This document shows positions 16,504 through 24,118 of a stretch of DNA of 64,000 nucleotides, one piece after another; position 1 is the stretch's first letter; every line of letters begins with the position of its first letter. The stretch is taken from the NCBI GenBank assembly GCA_029259655.1, contig JAJDET010000366.1, positions 1 to 64,000 on the forward strand, written 5' to 3'. A model generated the notes under the pieces. That model was not told the origin of the DNA. It made no database searches and saw only the letters and a program-made list of their open reading frames with translations. The position numbers and the translations under genes were made by a program. The DNA is from Planctomycetota bacterium (lineage in GTDB: Bacteria > Planctomycetota > UBA1135 > GCA-002686595).

Positions 16504-17339
16504 GAGGTCTCCTCCCGCTTCCGGAAGCGCCGCAGGGCGAGTCCGAGGAAGAGCGCCGTGAACCCGAGGCACTTGGCGGCGTCGCGGCCGATCGCGATCC
16601 AGTCGACCTCCTCGCGGAACAGCCCGCGCCAGTAGGCGAGGTGGCTCGTGAAGAGCCACGGGCGGAGCTCGCGGAAGAAGTGGATCTCCGCGACGACATA
16701 CAGGACGAGGTAGAGCGCGACGGCGGTCCCGACGGCGTTCACCGGCGAGCGCGAGAAGGCCGAGACGAGGAACGCCAGTGCGAGCGGCGTGAAGAGCGCG
16801 ATCGACGCGGCGGGCCAGGCCAGGAGGAAGCGCACCATCGCGGTGGACTGCGGGAGGTGCTGATGGTGGTCGGTCATCTGGAGCACCCCCGGATAGAGGT
16901 CCAGATCGCCCCACCCCACGGCCACGAGTCCCAGTCCGAGCGCCAGCGCGAGGAAGAGTCCGACGAGCAGCGAGATGAAGACGGCGGCGAGCGTCGCCTT
17001 GGCGAAGAACAGACGCACGCGCGACACCGGACGCGCCAGGACCAGCTTCAGGACGCCGCTCGCCGTGTCGCCGGCGAGCTGCGCCCCGCCCTCGGTCGCG
17101 GCGAAGATCGGCAGGATCAGGAGCGAGCCGAAGTAGAACGCGTAGAGCGCGAAGGTCAGCCCGTTGAAGTACGAGCTGTTCTCGAACGTGTAACGGAACT
17201 CGGCGTCGCCGCGCGTCTCGCTCTGGGCATAGGTGTAGAAACCGACCAGCATCAGGGCGAGGAAGAGCGCGAGGGAGCCCGCGGCGACCAGCGGACGGCG
17301 CGAGCGCAGGAGCCGCAGGGCCTCGAGCCGGACGATCAC
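16500..17339 (-). CDS. ABC transporter permease (ABC-2 type)
   Basis: A 279-residue permease with six predicted helices: one near residue 20-40, then a large loop (QSETRGDAEFRYTFENSSYF), and further helices at about 65-85, 110-145, 180-205, 210-230 and 255-270. The GDTASGVLKLVLARPVSR stretch is typical of ABC-2/NosY-like permeases. The GTG start overlaps the stop of the ATPase gene (GTGA), and its own stop overlaps the next gene, so all three are translationally coupled. Together with the ATPase it forms a simple exporter; the substrate is unknown. Confidence 0.9.
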   Translation of the reverse strand: MIVRLEALRLLRSRRPLVAAGSLALFLALMLVGFYTYAQSETRGDAEFRYTFENSSYFNGLTFALYAFYFGSLLILPIFAATEGGAQLAGDTASGVLKLVLARPVSRVRLFFAKATLAAVFISLLVGLFLALALGLGLVAVGWGDLDLYPGVLQMTDHHQHLPQSTAMVRFLLAWPAASIALFTPLALAFLVSAFSRSPVNAVGTAVALYLVLYVVAEIHFFRELRPWLFTSHLAYWRGLFREEVDWIAIGRDAAKCLGFTALFLGLALRRFRKREETS

Positions 17340-18091
17340 GACGAGCTCCTTCCCGCGACCTCGCGCAGCCGCGCGAGCAACGCGCGCTCGAGCGTGGGAG
17401 CGCCCGTCTCGCGCAGGAGCTCCGCGGGACTGCCGCCGAAGAGCTCCCGCCCCTCGTGCAGGACGAGCAGGCGGTCGACGAGCTCCTCGACCTCCACCAG
17501 GAGGTGGCTCGACAAGAGGACGGCGGTCCCGTGCTCGTCGCGCAGCCGGCGCAAGACCTCGCGCAGCTCGAGCACGGCCAGGGGATCGAGCCCGTCCGTG
17601 GGCTCGTCCAGCACGATGAGCTCCGGGACGGGCACGAGCGCCTGAGCGAGCGCGAGCCGCTGTCGCATCCCGAAGGAGAAGGCGCGCACGCGCTCGTCCG
17701 CGCGATCGGCGAGGCCCACGGTCTCGAGCGCGCGCTCGATCTCGCTCGCCTTCGCGCGACCGCCGCCGATGCCGACCAGGTGCACGAGGTGCTCGCGCGC
17801 CGTGAGCGCCTCGAAGAGCGCCGGCGGCGCGAAGGCGAAGCGCGTCCGGCGCATGACGGCCGGGCGCTCGCGCGCGGGGTCGAGGCCGAAGACGCGCACT
17901 TCCCCCGAGTCCGGGCGCAGGAAGCCCGCCACGAGCTTGAGCAGCGTCGTCTTCCCGGACCCGTTCGGTCCGATCAGGGCGGCGATCTCGCCGGGTCGAA
18001 CCTCGAGGTCCACGCCGTCGAGCGCCACGCGCGCGGCGAAGCGACGGTTCGCGCCGGAGACGCGTATGGGGAGACCGTCCTTGTCCGTCAT
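17336..18091 (-). CDS. ABC transporter ATP-binding protein
   Basis: A 251-residue ATPase with Walker A (GPNGSGKTT), a somewhat unusual signature (SFGMRQRLALA), Walker B (LIVLDEPTDGLD) and the H-loop (LLSSHLLVEVEEL). It fits the CcmA/NosF class that pairs with ABC-2 permeases. The ATG at 18091 precedes the first beta strand; upstream in-frame ATGs would add residues with no homology. First gene of a four-gene operon (ATPase, permease, EEP protein, methyltransferase). It is divergent from the hypothetical gene starting at 18185, with 93 bp between them for both promoters. Confidence 0.93.
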   Translation of the reverse strand: MTDKDGLPIRVSGANRRFAARVALDGVDLEVRPGEIAALIGPNGSGKTTLLKLVAGFLRPDSGEVRVFGLDPARERPAVMRRTRFAFAPPALFEALTAREHLVHLVGIGGGRAKASEIERALETVGLADRADERVRAFSFGMRQRLALAQALVPVPELIVLDEPTDGLDPLAVLELREVLRRLRDEHGTAVLLSSHLLVEVEELVDRLLVLHEGRELFGGSPAELLRETGAPTLERALLARLREVAGRSSS

Positions 18092-18184
18092 GCCATGCGC
18101 GGGTAGCGCGGCGCAGAGCATAGCTCGGCCGCTCGCGGTGTTCGCTCTGGCGAACGCATCCATGACGCACGTAGGCTCTCTCGC

Positions 18185-18916
18185 GTGGAACCCGCCGAAC
18201 GCTTCGCCGCCGCGCTGCTCGAGGTCGAGGCCCGGCTCGACTGGGAGGCGCTCGGCCGCGTCTACTGCTCGGAAGGCGGCGCCGACTTCTTCGGCCCGGA
18301 GGACCGCGAGGCGCTGCGGGACGCGGGGCTGCGGGTCGCGGCGAAGCTCGGAGACGCTCTCCTTGGGCTACCGAGAGGGGGCTCGCGGCGGAGCCTCTAC
18401 GTCGGAGCCGCGCTGGCGGAGCTCGCGCCCATGCTGTTCGAGGTCGTCGTGCGCGGGCGGGAGGTGGTTGCGGTCAACCTCCACGGCGAGGAGGCGCGCA
18501 TGCTCGACGGAGCCCTGGCGGAGGTCGGCACGGCGCTCGACCTCGCGCTCCCGCGCATCGAGACACGCCCGCTCGCGGAACAGCGGGACTTCGACCACGT
18601 GTGGATCGTCAGCGTCCTGAACGACCCGGAGACGTTCCCCGCGCTGCACGACGAGCTCTACGGGCGCCAGGGCGCCGAGCTCGCGACCGGGCGCGGCGAC
18701 GCGGAGCGGGAGCGCGAGGCCGCGCGGAAGCTCCTGGCGGACGCGCTCGAATCGCTCGCGACCCCGGCGATCGTGACGACGACCGACGAGGAGCTCCCGC
18801 TCGTCGCGGGAGTCCTGCGCGAGCGCGGCCTCGTCCACCGGGCGTCGAAGACCGCGATCCTCTCGCCGATCGTCGGCGATCCGATCCGGATGCTCTCGGT
18901 GTCGGCCGCTACCTGA
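18185..18916 (+). CDS. conserved hypothetical protein
   Basis: I do not recognise this 243-residue soluble protein. It is acidic, with no signal peptide or membrane helix. Strands and helices alternate (LYVGAALAELAPMLFEVVVRG, VVAVNLHGEEARML, HVWIVSVLNDPETF) and the last part reads IVTTTDEELPLVAGVLRERG then ILSPIVGDPIRMLSV, which resembles a regulatory or enzyme-like alpha/beta fold. Codon use is like its neighbours, so it is a genuine gene. GTG start at 18185. Its end overlaps the convergent lipoprotein gene by 8 bp. Confidence 0.75.
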   Translation: MEPAERFAAALLEVEARLDWEALGRVYCSEGGADFFGPEDREALRDAGLRVAAKLGDALLGLPRGGSRRSLYVGAALAELAPMLFEVVVRGREVVAVNLHGEEARMLDGALAEVGTALDLALPRIETRPLAEQRDFDHVWIVSVLNDPETFPALHDELYGRQGAELATGRGDAEREREAARKLLADALESLATPAIVTTTDEELPLVAGVLRERGLVHRASKTAILSPIVGDPIRMLSVSAAT

Positions 18917-19814
18917 GCTCCGCCTGGAACTCGATGCGGTCGACGTTGCGGCACTTCGTGCACAGGGGATAGGCGACGTCGACCGGCGCGTCGGGGCACT
19001 CGGGGCAGCGGAAGGTGTAGCTCGAGTCCTCGGTGACCCAGCGCTCGATCGCTCGCCGCTCGCGCTCGCCGAACGCGGCCTCCGAGCTCACCGCGGCGTC
19101 GAGCGTGCGAATCGCGAGCTTGTAGGCGGCCTTCTCGTCGATCCGCCTGAGGTTCTCGAAGACGGCGCTGTAGATCCAGGGACGCATGGCCTCGCCGATC
19201 TCCGCGCGATCGAGCATCTCGTCGAGCCGCGCGAGGTCCGTCGAGCCGTCGATCGCCCGCAGGACCTGGTTCACCTGGTCCTGGTACTGGAGCCGTGAAT
19301 ACACGGTGAGCAGACAGAGCTTGATGTGCAGGTTGGCGCCCTCGGCGCCGAGCTCCTCGAGCTCGGGCGGGAGCAGCTTCTCGCCATCGTCGACGAGATC
19401 GGCGTGCCGGGCGGCCGGGAACGAGTCGAGCCCGTAGGTGCCGTGGTAGTTCGTCGCGACGAGGTGCGCGACGCGCGAGCTGCGCCGGCTCTCCTGACCG
19501 CCCAATCCGGCCCAGGCCCCGCTCACGGGCTCGGTCAGGTACGGCGAGCCGAAGAAGGCCTGCATGTGAGCGCGTGTCGCCACGTAGTTGGCGAAGAAAC
19601 GCTGCAGCGTGTAGTCGTCGGCGACACTGCCCGTGTTCACGAGGAGCTCCGTCGCCTGCGCCTCGGCGCGCTGCAGGTCGTTCGACTCGAGGCTCGCGAG
19701 CGACGCGGCGAGGAGGTTGCGGTTCTCTCCGTAGATCTTCTGCGTCGAGCAGCCGACCGCGAGAACGAAGGCGGCGGGCACGAACAGGGCGAGCTTCGTG
19801 ATCGATGTGTTCAT
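18909..19814 (-). CDS. lipoprotein with C-terminal zinc-ribbon-like motif
   Basis: A 301-residue lipoprotein (lipobox VLAVGC, Cys about residue 22) that is mostly alpha-helical, with TPR-like helix pairs (LLAASLASLESNDLQRAEAQ and later). Near the C-terminus CPEC and, 15 or so residues later, CTKC form a four-Cys zinc-ribbon pattern, unusual for a periplasmic lipoprotein. It starts 4 bp after the stop of the preceding lipoprotein gene and is the third gene of the Ser/Thr-kinase operon. Function unknown; a role in an envelope complex sensed or regulated by the kinase is inference. Confidence 0.8.
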   Translation of the reverse strand: MNTSITKLALFVPAAFVLAVGCSTQKIYGENRNLLAASLASLESNDLQRAEAQATELLVNTGSVADDYTLQRFFANYVATRAHMQAFFGSPYLTEPVSGAWAGLGGQESRRSSRVAHLVATNYHGTYGLDSFPAARHADLVDDGEKLLPPELEELGAEGANLHIKLCLLTVYSRLQYQDQVNQVLRAIDGSTDLARLDEMLDRAEIGEAMRPWIYSAVFENLRRIDEKAAYKLAIRTLDAAVSSEAAFGERERRAIERWVTEDSSYTFRCPECPDAPVDVAYPLCTKCRNVDRIEFQAELR

Positions 19815-19818
19815 GGCG

Positions 19819-20421
19819 CTACTGGGGCTTGATCCCGACGTAGAAGGGATGGAGCTCGTCGTCGATCGTCACGTTGAAGCCCACGAGGGAGTGGTACAGG
19901 TCCACCCCGCGGCTCGTGTCGCCCTTCTCGTGGATCAGGCTCCGATCGCGGACGGTGAACTCGTCCTTCGGAGAGAGCTGGAAGTAGACGAACCCCGACG
20001 TCCCCTCGGTTCCGAGGAAGCCGGTGCGGAACTTGTTCTCGCGGACCTTCGGTGCGGACTTCTTGCCGAGCATCTCGGCCAGCTCCTCGGGATCCACGGG
20101 GCGCAACGCGGTCCCGTCCTGCAGGTAGAGCGTGATCTCCCACTGGTCCGGGTTCAGGAGGATGTTCCGGTGCTCGGCCCCCTCGCCGCGCAGGCCGATC
20201 TGGAGCCTCACGGGGATCACACCGCGTCGCTTGACGAGGTCCGTATCGAAGATCTCGGCGTACTCGGGTTCGAAAGTGGCCTGCGCATTCACCATGTTCT
20301 CGTGGCTCAGCGCGGGGAAGCCGAGGAAGTTCTGCGGAGCCTCCCCCAGGTCGTACTCCGGTTCCGGAAGGCTGCTGCACCCGAGCGTCAGGGCCGCGAG
20401 CGCGAAGACGTGACGTAGCAT
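19819..20421 (-). CDS. lipoprotein of unknown function
   Basis: A 200-residue protein with a short lipoprotein signal (MLRHVFALAALTLGC, Cys at 15). The mature part is beta-rich (RRGVIPVRLQIGLRG, QWEITLYLQDGTALRPV, SGFVYFQLSPKDEF, FNVTIDDELHPFYVGIKPQ) with no recognised motif. It sits 23 bp downstream of the kinase gene and 4 bp upstream of the zinc-ribbon lipoprotein gene, so the three form one operon. The start at 20421 is set by the lipobox; the open frame upstream runs antisense-like through the kinase gene and is not coding. Confidence 0.8.
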   Translation of the reverse strand: MLRHVFALAALTLGCSSLPEPEYDLGEAPQNFLGFPALSHENMVNAQATFEPEYAEIFDTDLVKRRGVIPVRLQIGLRGEGAEHRNILLNPDQWEITLYLQDGTALRPVDPEELAEMLGKKSAPKVRENKFRTGFLGTEGTSGFVYFQLSPKDEFTVRDRSLIHEKGDTSRGVDLYHSLVGFNVTIDDELHPFYVGIKPQ

Positions 20422-20444
20422 CGTTCTTTCTCCTGGTCCTTTCC

Positions 20445-23243
20445 TCAGTCCTCTGCGTGAACGAGCTCGAGGACGTACACGTCCCGCCGCTCTTCGCGCA
20501 CGACACCGTACTCCGCGGACGCCCAGCGTGTCGTGTCCGTGGAGAGATCCTCGACCACCAGGCAGGCGATCGGTTCGCGGAGCAGACGCTCGCGGAACTC
20601 GTCCACGACCTCTCTTCTCGGGAGGCTGCGGTTGCGCGGGATCTCCCCGTCGGTCCCGGGCCTCCAGACGGCCGTCTGCGCGGCGGGATCGAAGAGATCG
20701 ACGATCGCGCGGTTGTCGTTCCCCAGGAGCTCGCCGTCGCGGAACGTGTAGCGGAGCTCGTCGTCGCGTGACTCGAGGTCCCCGCCGCGCTCCGTCAGCG
20801 TCTTGCGCCGCACGACCCAGACGACCTCGTCGCCCTGTTCGGTGCCGACGACGCTGTCGACGACCCAGGCCCTCGTGGGGCGCCCGATCTGCTGGTCGAG
20901 GTAAGTGCGAGTGCGGCGAGTGCTCTCGCCCAGGCTGTGGAACAGCCCGAACTGAAGGGCGAGCACCGTCCGCCAGCTGGAGGCCGCGGGATCGTCCTCG
21001 AGCCGGATCGAGAGCCCCTCGGGATCGCGGTCCACGTACCACCTGCGGGCGTACCAGAACCAGCGGATCGGATCGGCCACGTCGGCGCCGAGGGCGTCGG
21101 GATGGCGGTGTGCGTAAGCGCCCCATCGATCGAGGACCGTGTTCGCGCGGAGCGCTCCGAGATCGAGCTCGCCGTCGACCTCACACGCGCGCACGGACAC
21201 CACCAAGCGTTCGAGGAACGGCCCGAGCTCGTCCCAGCCGTAGGTCTCTCCGTGAGCGATCACGGGATCGGGGTCCTGGTCGGCGGGACCGTCGACGATG
21301 CTCTGCGCGCGCTCGAGGCTCGCTTCCCGCAAGATCTCGTACTCGCCGTCGATGGCGACGCGCAGCGACGCGATCGCGGCTTCCACGCGCGCGAGCCGAT
21401 CGACTTTTCCGTCCGCGTCGACTTCCAGCGCGTAGTCCATCCACGCGCCCGAGGCGATCCGGAAGGGCTCGAGGCTGCGCTCGACACGCTCGAGCTTGGC
21501 GGTGGCGCCCTCCAGCTCCTCGCGCGTGCCGCTGGTCGAGAACGCGTCGAGCCCGGCCGCCGCGCCGGCGAGGTCGGCCAGGAAGTCGCGGCCGCCGATC
21601 TCCTTCTCGGCGAAGAGCTGGCTCTCGGCGAGGCGGCGGAACCGCTCGAGGGCCTCGGCTCCATGCCCGCCGTCGATGAAGTCGAGGATCTTGTCCAGAC
21701 CCTCCGCGGCCTGTGCGCGCGGCTGCGTCGCGCGATCCTGCGCTCGGACCTTGTCGGCGAGCGCCTTCGCCTCCTTCGCGAGGAGGTCACGCTCGCGGCG
21801 GGCCTCCTTCAGCTGGTCCTTCATCATCTCGATCTGCTGCGCGAGGACCTGCTGGCCGCTCGCCTCGAGGACCTCGTCGTCGCCCTGGTCGCTCAAGTCC
21901 GCCAGGAGCTCGTTGATGCGGAGGTTCTTCTCCTCGAGCGCGGTCTCCTTCTCGGAGAGCTCCGTGCGCACGCCGGCCACGATCTCCTCGAATCTCGAGC
22001 GCTGGGTCTCCATGTCCTTGACGTGCTTCGCGAGGAGATTGGTCTCCTCCGAGTTGAACCGGGACTGGATCCTGCCCGTCTCGCGCAGCTGGGTGAAGAT
22101 GACGTAGCCCTCTCCCACGGCCGCGAACAGCGAGATGCCGAGCATCCCACCGACCCAGGCCGGGACGCCGGTCGGGAGCTTGTAGGCCTTCGAGCCCTCG
22201 ATCGCCGCGATGAACTCGCTCGCGCTCGCGAAGCGCTTCTCGCGGTCCTTCTCGAGCGCGCGCCGCAGGATCTTCTGCACCGACGGCTTCAGGTGCTCGA
22301 GCCCCTTGACCATCGGGGCGACCTTCGTCTCGAGCAGCGAGGTCGAGACCTCCTCGAGGGTCGACCCTTCGAACGGCCGGGAGCCCGAGAGCATCTCGTA
22401 CAGCACGATGCCGACCGAGAAGAGGTCGGAGCGCGCGTCGAGTCGCTGGCCCTGCGACTGCTCGGGCGACATGTACATGGGCGTGCCCGAGACCTGCCCC
22501 TCGGAGACCTCTGCCGCGAGCGCGGCGATGCCGAAGTCGAGCAACCGCACTCCCACGCCGTAGGAGTTCTGGTCGGTCTTCGGCACGCGGGCGGCCATCA
22601 TGATGTTCGACGGCTTGATGTCGCGGTGGACGAAGCCCTGCTCGTGCCCGCTCTGGAGCCCCAGCAGCGCCTGGCGTACGATCTCGAGAGCGTGCCGCGT
22701 GTTGAGCTGCTGCTCGCGGCGCAGGAGGTCGTGGAGCGACTCGCCGTCGACCAGGTCCATGGTCAAGAACAGGCGCCCGTCCTCCATCTGCCCGGTGTCC
22801 CGGACCTGGTTGACGTTCTCGGACACGAACTTCTGTGCGGCGCGGATCTCCTGGAAGAAGAGGTCGCGGAAGCGCTCGTTCTTCGAGAAGCGCGGACGCA
22901 GGACCTTGAGCGCGACCTCGCGCCCCTCGATCTGCCTGTCTCGCACGCGATAGACGCGACCCATGCCGCCCTCGCCGAGCAGCGCCGAGACCTCGAACCG
23001 GTTCGCGAAGACGTGCGAGGCGGACTCGGTCCGCGACGGCTCCGCGCGCTCCCCGGTCATGCCCGGAGGCGGCGTCGCGAGCGTGGCGTCGGGGTCGCCC
23101 CCCAGGATCATCGTGGGGTCGCCGTCGGCCTCGTCGCTGATCGTCGGGTCCTCGGCGCCCGTCCTGTGGATCGTCGGGTCGCCTCCGTGGGCGTCCGCCG
23201 GAACCGGGGGCGGGCTGGTCTCTTCCTCTTCGGACGGCGGCAT
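20445..23243 (-). CDS. membrane Ser/Thr protein kinase (Pkn/Hanks type)
   Basis: 932 residues. The kinase domain spans about 82-350: Gly loop LLGEGGMGRVY, Lys113 (VALKVL), catalytic HRDIKPSN (Asp208), DFG at 236-238, and the activation segment VSGTPMYMSPEQ. A membrane helix lies at about 362-384, followed by a long coiled coil (about 385-500, Glu/Lys/Arg-rich) and a 400-residue C-terminal region of unknown fold that should be extracytoplasmic. The first 60 residues are disordered and carry repeated Asp-Pro-Thr units (GDPTI, EDPTI, GDPTM, PDATL). Two lipoprotein genes follow in the same operon and an FHA gene is divergent 241 bp away, which suggests a phosphorylation circuit. The start at 23243 is the first in-frame ATG. 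Confidence 0.93.
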   Translation of the reverse strand: MPPSEEEETSPPPVPADAHGGDPTIHRTGAEDPTISDEADGDPTMILGGDPDATLATPPPGMTGERAEPSRTESASHVFANRFEVSALLGEGGMGRVYRVRDRQIEGREVALKVLRPRFSKNERFRDLFFQEIRAAQKFVSENVNQVRDTGQMEDGRLFLTMDLVDGESLHDLLRREQQLNTRHALEIVRQALLGLQSGHEQGFVHRDIKPSNIMMAARVPKTDQNSYGVGVRLLDFGIAALAAEVSEGQVSGTPMYMSPEQSQGQRLDARSDLFSVGIVLYEMLSGSRPFEGSTLEEVSTSLLETKVAPMVKGLEHLKPSVQKILRRALEKDREKRFASASEFIAAIEGSKAYKLPTGVPAWVGGMLGISLFAAVGEGYVIFTQLRETGRIQSRFNSEETNLLAKHVKDMETQRSRFEEIVAGVRTELSEKETALEEKNLRINELLADLSDQGDDEVLEASGQQVLAQQIEMMKDQLKEARRERDLLAKEAKALADKVRAQDRATQPRAQAAEGLDKILDFIDGGHGAEALERFRRLAESQLFAEKEIGGRDFLADLAGAAAGLDAFSTSGTREELEGATAKLERVERSLEPFRIASGAWMDYALEVDADGKVDRLARVEAAIASLRVAIDGEYEILREASLERAQSIVDGPADQDPDPVIAHGETYGWDELGPFLERLVVSVRACEVDGELDLGALRANTVLDRWGAYAHRHPDALGADVADPIRWFWYARRWYVDRDPEGLSIRLEDDPAASSWRTVLALQFGLFHSLGESTRRTRTYLDQQIGRPTRAWVVDSVVGTEQGDEVVWVVRRKTLTERGGDLESRDDELRYTFRDGELLGNDNRAIVDLFDPAAQTAVWRPGTDGEIPRNRSLPRREVVDEFRERLLREPIACLVVEDLSTDTTRWASAEYGVVREERRDVYVLELVHAED

Positions 23244-23484
23244 GTCGGCCTCGCGAGTATCGTCGGGGGTGGGAAGCGCGGGTGACTATTCGAGGCGAAG
23301 CGGATTGTACGGCCGGCCCAGGTGGCTCCCCAGGGCTCGGCCGGACGCCGTGCCGCCCGTGAACCCCCTCCTTCGGCGGGGTGGGCCCGAGCGCTTGACC
23401 GGGCTACTCTCTTAGCCGCGCTCCTGGACGCGTGAGGCGCTCCGGGGCTCCCCCGAACCCCATCCCCGCGATCCGAGGCAGCCC

Positions 23485-24036
23485 GTGTTCAAGCTCCGCC
23501 TGATCCAGAACGGAGTCCCCGACGAGGTGGTCACCGTTGAGGGCGAAGAGGTCGTGATCGGTCGCTCTCCCGACTGCGACCTCGTGATCCCGCAGCCCTA
23601 TGTGAGCAAGCGCCACGTGAAGATATTGCGCGGTCTCGTCGTGGTCGACCTGGGCTCGCGCAACGGAACCTTCATCGGGAAGACGCGGGTCAAGGCGGCC
23701 GCGGTGCTCAAGACGAACCGGATCAACCTCGGAGACGAGGACGCCGTCGTCGAGATCGACCTGGTGGGCGACGACGAGGACACGATGACCGCAGCGTCGA
23801 TCGACCGGGAAGCCGTCGAGCTCGAGGCGAAGACGGCCAACCTGGAGAAACAGCTCGAGGTCGCGCGCGCCGAGGTGGCGGACCTGCGCCGCAGCTCCGC
23901 ACCGCCCCGCGAGGAACCGCTCGACGAGACCGCGAAGCTCGACCGGGCACGGATCCAGCTCGAGAGCCGTCTACACGCCCAGCGCGAGGAGATCGCGCGT
24001 CTCCGCGCAGAGCTCGACGGCCGCACCCCCGACTGA
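23485..24036 (+). CDS. FHA-domain protein with C-terminal coiled coil
   Basis: 183 residues. An FHA domain occupies about 1-95, with the phosphothreonine-binding signature GRSPDCDLVIPQPYVSKRH and GSRNGTF. The rest is a charged coiled coil (about 108-178, VELEAKTANLEKQLEVARAEV). FHA domains bind phosphothreonine peptides, so the divergently transcribed Ser/Thr kinase is the natural partner. GTG start at 23485. An acidic linker (GDDEDTMTAAS) with a possible phosphorylatable Thr separates the two parts. Cytoplasmic; no signal or membrane segment. Confidence 0.92.
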   Translation: MFKLRLIQNGVPDEVVTVEGEEVVIGRSPDCDLVIPQPYVSKRHVKILRGLVVVDLGSRNGTFIGKTRVKAAAVLKTNRINLGDEDAVVEIDLVGDDEDTMTAASIDREAVELEAKTANLEKQLEVARAEVADLRRSSAPPREEPLDETAKLDRARIQLESRLHAQREEIARLRAELDGRTPD

Positions 24037-24118
24037 CCATCTCACAGTCTCCGCAGCCGCTCCACTCCGCGCAGTCCCTTCTGGTGCCCGTGCCCGTGCC
24101 CGATGCCTTTCTTCTTAT

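Noticed and set aside
15617-16699. Extension of the methyltransferase frame upstream to 16699
   Set aside because: It runs through the intact EEP and permease genes and has no homology; the GTG at 15616 fits the operon spacing.
24080-24105. CCCGTG short tandem repeats after the FHA gene
   Set aside because: Only about three copies, in a short convergent gap; no sign of a CRISPR or a mobile element.
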